A stretch of 39,339 bases of DNA. It comes from Gallionellaceae bacterium. GTDB lineage: Bacteria; Pseudomonadota; Gammaproteobacteria; Burkholderiales; Gallionellaceae. Each line of letters starts with the position of its first letter. The first letter of the stretch is position 1. The notes under the pieces were generated by a model. That model made no database searches. It saw nothing but the letters and a program-made list of their open reading frames with translations, and was not told the DNA's origin. The position numbers and the translations under genes are program-made. This document shows, piece after piece, positions 17,000 to 25,263 of this stretch. The DNA is taken from NCBI GenBank assembly GCA_030834965.1, contig JAUQWW010000077.1, positions 1-39,339 of the forward strand, in the 5' to 3' direction.

Positions 17000-17755
17000 C
17001 TAAGCGGCGCGTTCCGCCGCCAGATGCGGTGGGGCTTTGCGTGAAATCCACATCTGCCACATGGAAACAAAGAACATGATGGAAAAGCAGGTTCCCATCA
17101 AGGCGCCGCTGCCGATGACTATCCAGGCGAACTCCGCGTTGAGTTTGGTGAGATACCAGGAGGCGATATCCGCGATGATGCTGATGAACGGCGTGACGAC
17201 GATAATGGCCTGCAACCATTCGCGGCGAAAGTAGGCATGGGTGAATATGGAGCCGACGAGGTAAAAGATGAAAGTCAGTCCGAACAAGTGAATGTGAGAC
17301 ACCCTGACCAGGGTATGGACATTGGCGCCGGTGTCTTTTTCCGCAACCTTCAATACGGTTTCGTAGTGCTCAAGACTGGGGAGGTGCGGGTTGCTGCTGT
17401 TATGGCACACCACGCAGCGTTTTGCCATCAACGGGCCGATCTTGGCATCGAACTCCTCCTTGTGGGTGCCCTTGCGCACCCAATCCACGATCTGAAGATT
17501 CTCATCCGGCTGCAGCATCTTTGACATGGGTCCCATCAGCGCGCTTTCCAGCTTGGTGCCGGCATTGCTGCCGGCATAGGCAATAACGATGTCCTGAGCC
17601 GTCAGCATCTCTTTGCCATCCCGTCCGGCATGGGATATGTACACATACACCATCGCCGCGAGATAGCCGACCCCAAGAACGCAGAACACCCCCGTATAAA
17701 ACATCTTGGTGGTAAGAGTCATATGGGAAAAATGTACGAAATGGCGACGGCTCAT
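17000..17755 (-). CDS. Membrane-anchored monoheme cytochrome c with C-terminal helix bundle
   Basis: The 251-residue protein has one N-terminal membrane helix (about 18-40), a periplasmic domain with a single CVVCH heme motif at about 114-118, and three more membrane helices (about 155-173, 181-202, 210-235). Histidines at about 147, 154, 156 and 173 lie at the start and end of the second helix and could bind a b-type heme or quinone. ATG 17755 has an AAGGG site nine bases upstream; inner ATGs at residues 12 and 18 are possible starts. I do not know a characterised homologue. Being first in a two-gene unit with hexaheme lipoprotein copy 2 suggests that it links the inner membrane to that lipoprotein. 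Confidence 0.82.
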   Translation of the reverse strand: MSRRHFVHFSHMTLTTKMFYTGVFCVLGVGYLAAMVYVYISHAGRDGKEMLTAQDIVIAYAGSNAGTKLESALMGPMSKMLQPDENLQIVDWVRKGTHKEEFDAKIGPLMAKRCVVCHNSSNPHLPSLEHYETVLKVAEKDTGANVHTLVRVSHIHLFGLTFIFYLVGSIFTHAYFRREWLQAIIVVTPFISIIADIASWYLTKLNAEFAWIVIGSGALMGTCFSIMFFVSMWQMWISRKAPPHLAAERAA

Positions 17756-18020
17756 GGTGGCTATCCCTTATAGTTACGAATTTAAATTCTCATTGTTCGG
17801 ATGGTTGGTCTGATATCCCTGTAGTCGTTTTGTGCGCGAGGATGCTTCGCATTTTTTTTGTACGGGAAATCGACTAATGGTACGCGAATATTTGGACTGC
17901 CGTGCGCGACCTGGACAGTGTGAAAATCCATCCAGCCTGCGGCCACCCAAACACGCCGCTCCGGTTGCCTGCAGTACGCGACGCGGGTTTATTCTAGCAG
18001 TTAAATGATTCGAGCAATAG

Positions 18021-18062
18021 CTGTGCCATCAGGTCTGTGCCATCAGGTCTGTGCTATCAGGT
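18021..18062. repeat. Three 14-bp tandem repeats upstream of ychF
   Basis: CTGTGCCATCAGGT at 18021-18034 is repeated exactly at 18035-18048 and with one change (CTGTGCTATCAGGT) at 18049-18062. Head-to-tail 14-bp spacing could be slippage or a clustered protein-binding site. There are no spacers, so it is not a CRISPR array. Confidence 0.9.
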
Positions 18063-18172
18063 TTGTCGCGAGCTTCTGATCTGTCCGGTTTTGTAGCACG
18101 CAATCTGTCCGGTCAGCTTCAGCTGGCATGAAAAATGCCTTAGGGTGTGCACGACTGTTTTCGTAATCCAGG

Positions 18173-18202
18173 TTCAAAATCAGACTGTCCAGATGTTACA
18201 AT
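18173..18202 (+). promoter_or_regulatory. Candidate sigma-70 promoter of ychF
   Basis: TTCAAA (18173-18178) and TACAAT (18197-18202) are separated by 18 bases, and the -10 box lies 40 bases before the ychF ATG. The -10 matches five of six consensus bases and the -35 four of six. Confidence 0.4.
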
Positions 18203-18242
18203 CCGCGACTTTCTCGAATCGCGCCAAATTAAGGAATTATCA

Positions 18243-19334
18243 ATGTCGTTGAAATGCGGAATCGTCGGTCTGCCCAATGTGGGCAAGTCCACCTTGTTCA
18301 ATGCGCTGACCAAGGCGGGCATCGAGGCTGCCAACTACCCCTTCTGCACGATCGAGCCGAACGTCGGGATCGTGGAGGTGCCGGATGCGCGCATGCAGGC
18401 GCTGGCGGAAATCGTCAAGCCGCAGCGCATGCAATACGCCATCACCGAATTTGTGGATATTGCGGGGCTGGTGGCGGGCGCCTCCAAGGGAGAGGGGTTG
18501 GGCAACCAGTTTCTCGCCAATATCCGCGAGACCGACGGCATCCTGAATGTGGTGCGTTGTTTCGAGGACGACAACATCATTCACGTGGCAGGCAAGGTTG
18601 ATCCGATTTCCGATGTTGAAACCATCGTTACCGAACTGGCGCTGGCCGATTTGCAGACTGTGGAAAAAGCCCAGTTGCGCAACAGCAAACTTTCCCGCTC
18701 GGGCGACAAAGACGCCGCCAAATTTGGCGAACTGCTGGACCGGGTTGCCGCGCATTTGAACGAGGGCAAGCCGGTGCGCATGATGAAGCTGGATGCGGAG
18801 CAGGCCGAGTTGCTCAAACCGCTGTGCCTGCTCACCATCAAGCCCGCGATGTATGTGGCCAACGTGGCCGAGGATGGTTTCAAGAACAATCCGCTATTGG
18901 CGCGGCTGGAAGAATTCGCCGCGCGCGAAGGCGCGCCGGTGGTGGCGATTTGTGCCGCGCTGGAATCGGAAATCGCCGAGCTTTCCGATGAAGACAAGAA
19001 GGAATTCCTGGCCGATGTCGGCCTCGATGAGCCGGGCCTGAACCGCCTCATCCGCGTGGCCTACAAGCTGCTCGGTTTGCAGACTTATTTCACAGCCGGG
19101 GTGAAAGAAGTGCGCGCCTGGACCATACATATCGGCGACACCGCGCCGCAGGCGGCGGGTGTCATACACAACGATTTCGAGCATGGTTTTATCCGCGCCG
19201 AAGTCATCAGTTATGAAGACTTCATCGCCTGCAAGGGCGAGGCGGGCGCCAAGGAAAAAGGCAAGATGCGGCTGGAAGGGAAAGATTACGTCGTGCGTGA
19301 CGGGGATGTCATGCATTTCCGTTTCAATGTATAG
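18243..19334 (+). CDS. ychF: Redox-regulated ATPase YchF (Obg-like)
   Basis: The 363-residue protein, the standard YchF length, starts [20 protein letters not shown] with the P-loop at about residues 8-16, followed by the DIAGLV switch segment (D-x-A-G in place of DxxG), an NxxD-like ATP-selective region and the C-terminal TGS domain ([15 protein letters not shown] and the end [10 protein letters not shown]). It binds ATP rather than GTP and associates with ribosomes and the oxidative stress response in studied bacteria. The ORF is open upstream to 18147, but MSLKCG is the conserved start. It usually follows pth; here the cytochrome island separates them. Confidence 0.96.
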   Translation: MSLKCGIVGLPNVGKSTLFNALTKAGIEAANYPFCTIEPNVGIVEVPDARMQALAEIVKPQRMQYAITEFVDIAGLVAGASKGEGLGNQFLANIRETDGILNVVRCFEDDNIIHVAGKVDPISDVETIVTELALADLQTVEKAQLRNSKLSRSGDKDAAKFGELLDRVAAHLNEGKPVRMMKLDAEQAELLKPLCLLTIKPAMYVANVAEDGFKNNPLLARLEEFAAREGAPVVAICAALESEIAELSDEDKKEFLADVGLDEPGLNRLIRVAYKLLGLQTYFTAGVKEVRAWTIHIGDTAPQAAGVIHNDFEHGFIRAEVISYEDFIACKGEAGAKEKGKMRLEGKDYVVRDGDVMHFRFNV

Positions 19335-19369
19335 TAATAACTAACATACTACTTTTTTGGGGAGGGTCT

Positions 19370-19894
19370 ATGTCAGACAGTAAATCAATGGATAAGCCGT
19401 TGGATTGCCCGGAGCGCCGCAATTTTCTGGAGAAGGCAACGGCGGTGGTAGGTGGGGTAGGGGTGGCGGGAGCATCCTGGCCTTTCATCAACAGCATGAA
19501 TCCGAGTGCGGATGTGTTGGAAAATGCCATTTCGGAAGTGGATCTCAAGGTCATTGAGGTCGGTCAATCACAGACCGTTTCGTGGGAGGGTAAGCCAGTC
19601 TTTGTTGTGCATCGCACCCCCGCCCAGATTGCCGCCATGCAGGCGTCAAAGGGAGGCCCCGATCCGCAGGAGGATACTGCCCGGACACAGCAACCGGAAT
19701 GGCTGGTGGTGGTTGGACTGTGCACCCATCTGGGTTGCGTTCCCACACGGGACAATGAAGGCTGGTTGTGCCCCTGCCATGGCAGCAGGTATGACAACAG
19801 CGGCCGGATCCTCCATGGCCCTGCCCCCGCAAACCTGCCGGTTCCACCCTACAAAATCGTTTCCAGTGAAACAATCATCATTGGCGTGGCATAA
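19370..19894 (+). CDS. petA: Ubiquinol-cytochrome c reductase iron-sulfur (Rieske) subunit
   Basis: The 174-residue Rieske protein of the bc1 complex has an N-terminal Tat-type motif ERRNFL followed by a hydrophobic anchor (AVVGGVGVAGASWPF). The 2Fe-2S ligands are in CTHLGC (about residues 118-123) and CPCHGS (about 134-139), and the PAPANLPVPPY proline loop follows. It carries electrons from quinol to cytochrome c1 in the periplasm. A GGGGAGGG ribosome-binding site lies just upstream. It is the first gene of petABC, 36 bases after ychF. Confidence 0.96.
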   Translation: MSDSKSMDKPLDCPERRNFLEKATAVVGGVGVAGASWPFINSMNPSADVLENAISEVDLKVIEVGQSQTVSWEGKPVFVVHRTPAQIAAMQASKGGPDPQEDTARTQQPEWLVVVGLCTHLGCVPTRDNEGWLCPCHGSRYDNSGRILHGPAPANLPVPPYKIVSSETIIIGVA

Positions 19895-19912
19895 ACGGAA
19901 GAGGACTTCATT

Positions 19913-21154
19913 ATGGCAAAAGGTATTATTTCCTGGATAGACCGGCGCTTTCCGCTGACCGCAATAATCAAGCATGAACTGACCGAATATCCGACGCCGC
20001 GCAACCTGAGTTACTGGTGGAATTTCGGCTTCCTGGCAGGCTTTGTGCTGGTGCTGCAGATTCTCACGGGGATCTTTCTGGCCATGCACTACAAGCCGGA
20101 TGCCAGCATGGCGTTCGATTCCTTGCAGACCATCATGCGCGATGTCAATTACGGCTGGCTGCTCCGTTATCTGCATTCCACCGGCGCTTCCGCTTTCTTT
20201 ATCGTGATCTATGTCCATATGGCGCGCACACTTTACTACGGTTCCTACCGCGCGCCGCGCGAACTGCTGTGGTGGACAGGCCAAGTGCTGTTGCTGTCGA
20301 TCATGGCCAGCGCATTCATGGGCTACTTGCTGCCTTGGGGACAAATGTCCTACTGGGGCGCGGGGGTTATCACCAACCTGTTCGGCGCGACGCCATTCAT
20401 CGGCGAAGCGGTGGTGCTGTGGCTGCGCGGGGATTTTGCAGTGGGGGATGCGACGCTGACGCGCTTCTTTGCGTTGCACTATCTATTCCCGTTCCTGGTT
20501 GCAGGCATGGTCGTGATCCATCTGGTCTCGTTGCATACCGTGAAAAGCAGCAACCCATCGGGCATCAACCTGGAAGACAAGGACAACATTCCTTTTCATC
20601 CCTACTACACATCGAAGGATGGGTTCGGGCTAGGCGTCTATCTCATCATATTCTGCTGGTTCGTGTTCTTTGCGCCGAATACCTTCATAGAGGCCGTCAA
20701 TAACAACCCGGCCAATCCGCTGGTCACCCCGCCGCATATCGTACCGGAATGGTATTTCCTGCCGTTCTACGCAATCTTGCGGTCGATCCCGGACTTGTTG
20801 GGCGGCGTCGTGGCCATGGTGATGTCCCTCCTGCTGTTTGCCGTTTTGCCATTCGCTGACCGCTCGACCATTCCCGGAGGCGCACGTTATCGTCCGATAT
20901 ATCGCGTCACATTCTTCCTGTTCATAGCGGATATCTTTGTGCTGGGTTATCTGGGTGCGCAGGCGCCAACGGGTTATGTCGTACCGATGGGGCAAGTGGC
21001 AACATTCCTTTATTTCGCCACGTTTTTCATACTCCCCATTGTTTCCAAGCGTGAGGATAAGTGGCTGCGCGCACGATTGCCGCAGGAGTTGCTGGCACAG
21101 TTCGACCGAACCAATGCGCTTGCAAAAGGACAGAATAAAGGAGATGCACCATGA
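19913..21154 (+). CDS. petB: Ubiquinol-cytochrome c reductase cytochrome b subunit
   Basis: The 413-residue integral membrane subunit has eight expected helices. The four b-heme histidines are at about residues 88 (RYLHST), 102 (YVHMAR), 189 (ALHYLF) and 203 (VIHLVS). The quinol-site motif PEWYFLPFYA is at about 278-287. It is a full-length, unsplit cytochrome b with the C-terminal domain attached. It begins 18 bases after petA and overlaps petC by four bases (ATGA), so translation is coupled. Confidence 0.97.
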   Translation: MAKGIISWIDRRFPLTAIIKHELTEYPTPRNLSYWWNFGFLAGFVLVLQILTGIFLAMHYKPDASMAFDSLQTIMRDVNYGWLLRYLHSTGASAFFIVIYVHMARTLYYGSYRAPRELLWWTGQVLLLSIMASAFMGYLLPWGQMSYWGAGVITNLFGATPFIGEAVVLWLRGDFAVGDATLTRFFALHYLFPFLVAGMVVIHLVSLHTVKSSNPSGINLEDKDNIPFHPYYTSKDGFGLGVYLIIFCWFVFFAPNTFIEAVNNNPANPLVTPPHIVPEWYFLPFYAILRSIPDLLGGVVAMVMSLLLFAVLPFADRSTIPGGARYRPIYRVTFFLFIADIFVLGYLGAQAPTGYVVPMGQVATFLYFATFFILPIVSKREDKWLRARLPQELLAQFDRTNALAKGQNKGDAP

Positions 21155-21798
21155 GCAGGTTAATCGCGTTAGCGTTATGCTGCCTTTCATACAGCGCTTG
21201 GGCGTCGGAAGAGCACAAACTGGCAAAAGTCCAGGTGCGCACGGATGTTCAGTCTTTGGAGCGTGGAGCAGAAACGGTAATATCGATGTGTACAGGCTGT
21301 CACAGCCTGAAGTATATCAAGTACCGTGATCTGCTTAAGCTGGGCATCGCAAAGGAGAAGGTGAATAGCTGGCGTGGCAGCAATCCGCCGGGAACATCAA
21401 TTCCCAGCCAAATGTCTCCGGAAGTGGCCGTGAAAGGATTCGGTTCGATACCTCCCGATCTCAGCTTGATGGCACAGGCGCGTGATGGCAGGGCGAACTA
21501 TTTATATTCCTATTTGCTGGGATTTTATGTCACCCCGGACGGGAAAAGCGGCAACCACCTTTTTCCGGGCGTAAAGATGCCTGACGTACTGGGTATTGCC
21601 GGCGCGAGAACTCCCGAGGAACGCGCACAGATCGAAGAGAAGGCGCGCGATGTGACTTCCTTTCTGATGTGGGCTGCCGATCCGCATGAGCAGGAGCGCA
21701 AGAAGCTGGGCTATTATGTGATTGGCTACCTGGTGCTATTGACCGTGCTGCTCAAGCTGATGAAGATGCGCATCTGGTCAAGGTTGCGCAACAACTAG
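21151..21798 (+). CDS. petC: Ubiquinol-cytochrome c reductase cytochrome c1 subunit
   Basis: The 215-residue protein has a signal peptide (cleavage near A-W-A-S, about residue 19), a single CTGCH heme motif at about 47-51 followed by SLKYIKYRDL, and a candidate distal Met in GVKMPDVLG. One C-terminal membrane helix (YYVIGYLVLLTVLLKL) ends in a basic tail. It passes electrons from the Rieske centre to soluble cytochrome c. At 215 residues it is a short version of c1. It is the last gene of petABC; a mutarotase gene starts 28 bases later and may be in the same transcript. Confidence 0.95.
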   Translation: MSRLIALALCCLSYSAWASEEHKLAKVQVRTDVQSLERGAETVISMCTGCHSLKYIKYRDLLKLGIAKEKVNSWRGSNPPGTSIPSQMSPEVAVKGFGSIPPDLSLMAQARDGRANYLYSYLLGFYVTPDGKSGNHLFPGVKMPDVLGIAGARTPEERAQIEEKARDVTSFLMWAADPHEQERKKLGYYVIGYLVLLTVLLKLMKMRIWSRLRNN

Positions 21799-21826
21799 CC
21801 TGCCGGGCGCATACAAGGAAGCGAGC

Positions 21827-22741
21827 ATGAGCCAGCCGGATATTTCTGCACTCAACCAGCACTTTGCCATTGCGGGGCAACTCGAGTTTGCCCCTGATGC
21901 AGGCGGCCTGGTCGTCGTGCGCATTGCCAATGCACATGCGCAAGCTGCCATCGCGTTGCAGGGTGCGCATGTCATGACTTTCCAGCCCAATGGCGCGCAA
22001 CCGGTCATCTGGCTCAGTCCGGCGGCCAAACTGGTGCCGGGTAAATCGATCCGTGGCGGTGTGCCGGTTTGCTGGCCATGGTTCGGAGCGCACGCAACCG
22101 ACAGCAGCTTTCCGGCGCATGGTTTCGCGCGTACCGTCCCGTGGCAAGTGGCGGCGAGCGCAGCCTTGCCGGATGGCAGCACCCGCATCACCTTCGAACT
22201 GCCGCAGAGTTCGATTCCATCCGCACAATGGCCGCATGCCTGCCATGTGCGCAATATTGTAACCGTCGGCCGCACATTGGCCGTGGAACTGGTTACCGAA
22301 AATACCGGCAACACCGCGTTTGAAATCGGCGAAGCATTGCACACCTACTTTGCCATCAGTGACGTGGACAAGGTGCGCATCACCGGCCTGGAAGGCTGCG
22401 CCTATCTCGACAAAGTGGGAGACTGGCAGCGCAGGACGCAGGCGGGCGATGTCACCATCGCCTCCGAAGTTGACCGGCTCTATGTGAATACGGAAACGGA
22501 TTGCCTGATCGAAGACCGCGGCTTGCAGCGCCGCATCCGTGTCGCCAAGAGCGGCAGCCGCTCCACCGTGGTATGGAACCCGTGGATCGAAAAGGCAGCC
22601 AAGATGGGCGATTTTGGCAGCGATACTGGATATCGCGGCATGCTCTGCGTGGAAAGCGCCAATGCCGCGGAAAATATAGTCAGCGTTGCTCCCGGTGCAA
22701 CTCATGCGCTGCGCGTGGAATACAGCATTGAAGCGATGTGA
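21827..22741 (+). CDS. yeaD: D-hexose-6-phosphate mutarotase (YeaD-like)
   Basis: The 304-residue aldose-1-epimerase-fold enzyme interconverts alpha and beta anomers of sugar phosphates. Recognisable segments are GAHVMTFQP, IRGGVPVCWPWFG, PAHGFARTVPWQV, EALHTYFAISDV and WNPWIEKAAKMGDFG, with the conserved HGFAR and HTYF histidines. The length is usual for the family. An AAGGAAG ribosome-binding site precedes the ATG, and the gene follows petC closely on the same strand, with no terminator between them. Confidence 0.9.
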   Translation: MSQPDISALNQHFAIAGQLEFAPDAGGLVVVRIANAHAQAAIALQGAHVMTFQPNGAQPVIWLSPAAKLVPGKSIRGGVPVCWPWFGAHATDSSFPAHGFARTVPWQVAASAALPDGSTRITFELPQSSIPSAQWPHACHVRNIVTVGRTLAVELVTENTGNTAFEIGEALHTYFAISDVDKVRITGLEGCAYLDKVGDWQRRTQAGDVTIASEVDRLYVNTETDCLIEDRGLQRRIRVAKSGSRSTVVWNPWIEKAAKMGDFGSDTGYRGMLCVESANAAENIVSVAPGATHALRVEYSIEAM

Positions 22742-22858
22742 CACGGTAGCGTACGTGGCATTGTTCCTTTCTGCTTACCCTTTCTGCAACATTGCGCTAT
22801 GATTTGGCTAAATCGGTGCATTTTGCATATGTTGTAATTGACATGAAAGGTTACAGGG

Positions 22859-23047
22859 ATGAATGTGATGAACTCAAAAATTGGCCTGCTGCTGATATCG
22901 ATAGTTGTAGCCGTTGTCTTATGGCTCATCGGGGGATTCGTGGTAGGTAAATGGCTTGGGATGGTTTGCGTCTTTATTGGCATCACCATTGTGAGCCTGG
23001 CCGCCGGCAACATCATGGACTCACCCGAGCCGCCCCATCATAAGTAA
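22859..23047 (+). CDS. Small two-helix membrane protein
   Basis: The 62-residue product has two hydrophobic helices (about 8-28 and 32-50) joined by GKWLG, and a short polar tail SPEPPHHK. A weak purine-rich site precedes ATG 22859; ATG 22868 is an alternative start. A strong terminator 29 bases after the stop supports a real transcript. No family is recognised. It could be an inner-membrane small protein of unknown role. Confidence 0.6.
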   Translation: MNVMNSKIGLLLISIVVAVVLWLIGGFVVGKWLGMVCVFIGITIVSLAAGNIMDSPEPPHHK

Positions 23048-23075
23048 AGCAGCAGCGAAGCTGTTGCATCCGGAC

Positions 23076-23118
23076 AAACGGAGCAAACCGGGCCTTACCC
23101 GGTTTACTCCGTTTTTTT
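23076..23118 (+). terminator. Rho-independent terminator
   Basis: The stem AACGGAGCAAACCGGG pairs with CCCGGTTTACTCCGTT (one G-T pair) around the loop CCTTA, followed by seven Ts (about 23111-23118). It ends transcription from the small membrane protein gene. Confidence 0.92.
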
Positions 23119-23189
23119 GATCAAGCTCTCCTCATAAGGGGATTGCTGGCGCGGAGGAATGAAATGAATCCGGGAATGCCCCCCAGCTC

Positions 23190-23198
23190 TGCTATAAT
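23190..23198 (+). promoter_or_regulatory. Extended -10 promoter of rhlE
   Basis: TGCTATAAT is a perfect TATAAT with an extended -10 TG. The -35 region is poor. It predicts a 5' leader of about 120 bases before the rhlE ATG at 23326, with a small hairpin possible around 23280-23300 (GGCGCCTTCAAAGGCG). Confidence 0.6.
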
Positions 23199-23325
23199 CT
23201 CATCCGCGGCAATTATTTCCAGTCTCCTTGCCGCACCGTCCATGTTGGACTTCAAAACTCCCCTATCTGCCTAAGACTGGCGCCTTCAAAGGCGACAGGC
23301 CGATTTTTACCCAGGAATATACCTA

Positions 23326-24696
23326 ATGACTTTCTCTGCTCTCGGCTTGTCCGAAGAAATCGTCCGCGCCGTCACTGAACGCGGTTACACCGAACCCACG
23401 CCGATCCAGGCGCAGGCCATTCCCGTCGTGCTGGCCGGCGGCGACCTGATGGCCGGCGCACAAACCGGCACCGGCAAGACCGCCGGTTTCACCCTGCCCA
23501 TCCTGCAACGGCTTGCCGCTTCGGCAAAATCCCTTTCCGGCAAGGCGCCGATCCGCGCGCTGGTGCTCATCCCCACGCGCGAGCTGGCCGCGCAGGTGGA
23601 GGAGAGCGTGCGCGAATACGGCAAATACCTGAAGCTCAATTCGATGACGATGATCGGCGGGGTCAACATCAACCCGCAGATTCAACGCCTGAAAACGCGC
23701 GTGGATATTCTGGTGGCGACGCCTGGGCGTTTGCTTGACCATGTGCAGCAGCGGACAGTCGATCTGTCGCATGTGGAAATTCTGGTGCTGGACGAGGCCG
23801 ATCGCATGCTGGACATGGGCTTCATCCGCGACATCAAAAAAATTCTGGCGCTTCTGCCCAAGCAGCGGCAGAACCTGCTGTTCTCCGCCACCTTCTCCGA
23901 CGAGATCAAAGCGCTGGCCGATGGGCTGCTGAACAAGCCGGCGATGATCGAGGTGGCGCGCCGCAATGCCACTGCCGAGCTGATCGAGCAACGCATCTAC
24001 CCGGTGGATCGCCAGCGCAAGCGCGAATTGCTCACTCATCTCATCAAGGAACATAACTGGCATCAGGTGCTCGTGTTCACGCGCACCAAGCATGGCGCCA
24101 ACAAGCTTGCCGAGCAACTGGACAAGGACGGCGTTCCGGCGCTGGCCATACACGGCAACAAGAGCCAGGCGGCGCGCACGCGCGCCCTGGCCGAATTCAA
24201 GAGCGGCAAGCTGCAGGTACTGTGTGCAACGGACATTGCGGCACGCGGCATCGACATCAGCGAATTGCCGCATGTGGTCAACTTCGAGCTGCCCAATGTG
24301 CCGGAGGATTATGTGCACCGCATCGGTCGCACCGGCCGCGCGGGCAGCGAAGGCGAAGCGAGCTCGCTGGTGTGCATCGACGAAAAGAAGTTGCTGCACG
24401 ACATCGAGCGCCTGATCAAGCGCGACATTCCGGTCGTGCAAGTGCCCGGTTTTGAGCCTGATCCGAGCATCAAGGCCGAGCCTATCCTGAATGGGCAAAA
24501 TCGGGGGGGCGGCCAGAACCGAGGACAGGGCGGCGGCCGTGGGCAAGGGCAGGGTCGTGGCCAGCCAGCGCCGCGGGCAGGCGCCGGGCGTGCCCCATCT
24601 GCGCCGCGTGCAGGTGGCAGTAAACCCGCGAGTGGGCACGGCGCGGGGCGCGGTGCTGCGCCCGTGCTGCATCGATCCGGTGGGCGGGGGCGCTAA
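23326..24696 (+). CDS. rhlE: DEAD-box RNA helicase RhlE
   Basis: The 456-residue helicase has all core motifs: Q motif [10 protein letters not shown], motif [17 protein letters not shown], motif [20 protein letters not shown], and the second domain with [12 protein letters not shown] and [10 protein letters not shown]. The last 75 residues are Gly/Arg/Gln-rich (repeated G-Q-G-R-G), a flexible RNA-binding tail usual for RhlE. It remodels rRNA and mRNA structures, often in the cold. The long leader (see the promoter at 23190) fits post-transcriptional control. The stop overlaps the next start (TAATG). Confidence 0.93.
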   Translation: MTFSALGLSEEIVRAVTERGYTEPTPIQAQAIPVVLAGGDLMAGAQTGTGKTAGFTLPILQRLAASAKSLSGKAPIRALVLIPTRELAAQVEESVREYGKYLKLNSMTMIGGVNINPQIQRLKTRVDILVATPGRLLDHVQQRTVDLSHVEILVLDEADRMLDMGFIRDIKKILALLPKQRQNLLFSATFSDEIKALADGLLNKPAMIEVARRNATAELIEQRIYPVDRQRKRELLTHLIKEHNWHQVLVFTRTKHGANKLAEQLDKDGVPALAIHGNKSQAARTRALAEFKSGKLQVLCATDIAARGIDISELPHVVNFELPNVPEDYVHRIGRTGRAGSEGEASSLVCIDEKKLLHDIERLIKRDIPVVQVPGFEPDPSIKAEPILNGQNRGGGQNRGQGGGRGQGQGRGQPAPRAGAGRAPSAPRAGGSKPASGHGAGRGAAPVLHRSGGRGR

Positions 24697-25262
24697 TGAG
24701 TTCCACCATTTCTGACGAAGACGTTATTGCTGCAATACAACTCTGGCTGGAGCGCGCCGTGATCGGGCTGAACCTGTGCCCATTCGCCAAGGAAGTGCAT
24801 GACAAGAAGCAAATCCGCTATGTCGTGAGCGATGCGACCCACCCCGAGGACTTGCTGTATGAATTGATGCGCGAGCTTGAGCTGCTGGCAGAGACGTCAT
24901 CGGATAAGATTGACACGACGCTGCTCATTCATCCCCATGTCCTCACCGATTTTTTTGACCAGAATGATTTCATGGCGGCGGTGGAAGAGGTGCTCGAAGA
25001 CATAGACCTGGACGGCATACTCCAGGTGGCGGCCATGCATCCGCAGTACCAGTTTGCCGACACGCAGCCAAACGACATCGAGAACTTCACCAGCCGCGCG
25101 CCGTATCCGACGCTGCAACTGTTGCGCGAAGCCAGCATCGTCAAGGCCGTGGCTGCGTATCCCCGAGCCGAGGAGATTTTCGACGACAATCTCGAGACCC
25201 TGCGCCGCCTGGGGCATGAAGGCTGGAATGCATTGGGGTTCATGCCTTCCGCCAAGAAATAA
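24696..25262 (+). CDS. DUF1415 family protein
   Basis: The 188-residue cytoplasmic protein matches DUF1415 by its opening (W-L-E-R-A-V-I-G-L-N-L-C-P-F-A) and the conserved QVAAMHPQYQFADT and RAPYPTLQLLREASI segments. The biochemical function is unknown; the conserved Cys and His residues suggest a binding site. ATG 24696 overlaps the rhlE TAA, so it is translated with rhlE, and srkA follows one base after its stop. Confidence 0.9.
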   Translation: MSSTISDEDVIAAIQLWLERAVIGLNLCPFAKEVHDKKQIRYVVSDATHPEDLLYELMRELELLAETSSDKIDTTLLIHPHVLTDFFDQNDFMAAVEEVLEDIDLDGILQVAAMHPQYQFADTQPNDIENFTSRAPYPTLQLLREASIVKAVAAYPRAEEIFDDNLETLRRLGHEGWNALGFMPSAKK

Positions 25263-25263
25263 C

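Larger units (their letters stand above)
17756..18242. promoter_or_regulatory. Divergent control region between cytochrome operon and ychF
   Basis: This 487-base gap must contain the promoters of the minus-strand cytochrome unit and of ychF. It holds three 14-bp direct repeats (18021-18062) and two copies of ATCTGTCCGGT (18079-18089, 18103-18113). No gene is supported; an upstream extension of the ychF frame from 18147 is not conserved in appearance. No clear minus-strand promoter is seen. Confidence 0.5.

Noticed and set aside
9377-17755. Mtr/Mto-type porin-cytochrome conduit
   Set aside because: No outer-membrane beta-barrel protein is encoded in the window and no decaheme cytochrome; only lipoprotein and membrane cytochromes are seen.
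18021-18062. Possible CRISPR array
   Set aside because: The 14-bp units abut without spacers, so it is a tandem repeat.
23323-24672. Long open frame antisense to rhlE
   Set aside because: It mirrors the rhlE codons exactly and encodes no recognisable motif; long antisense frames are expected at high GC.
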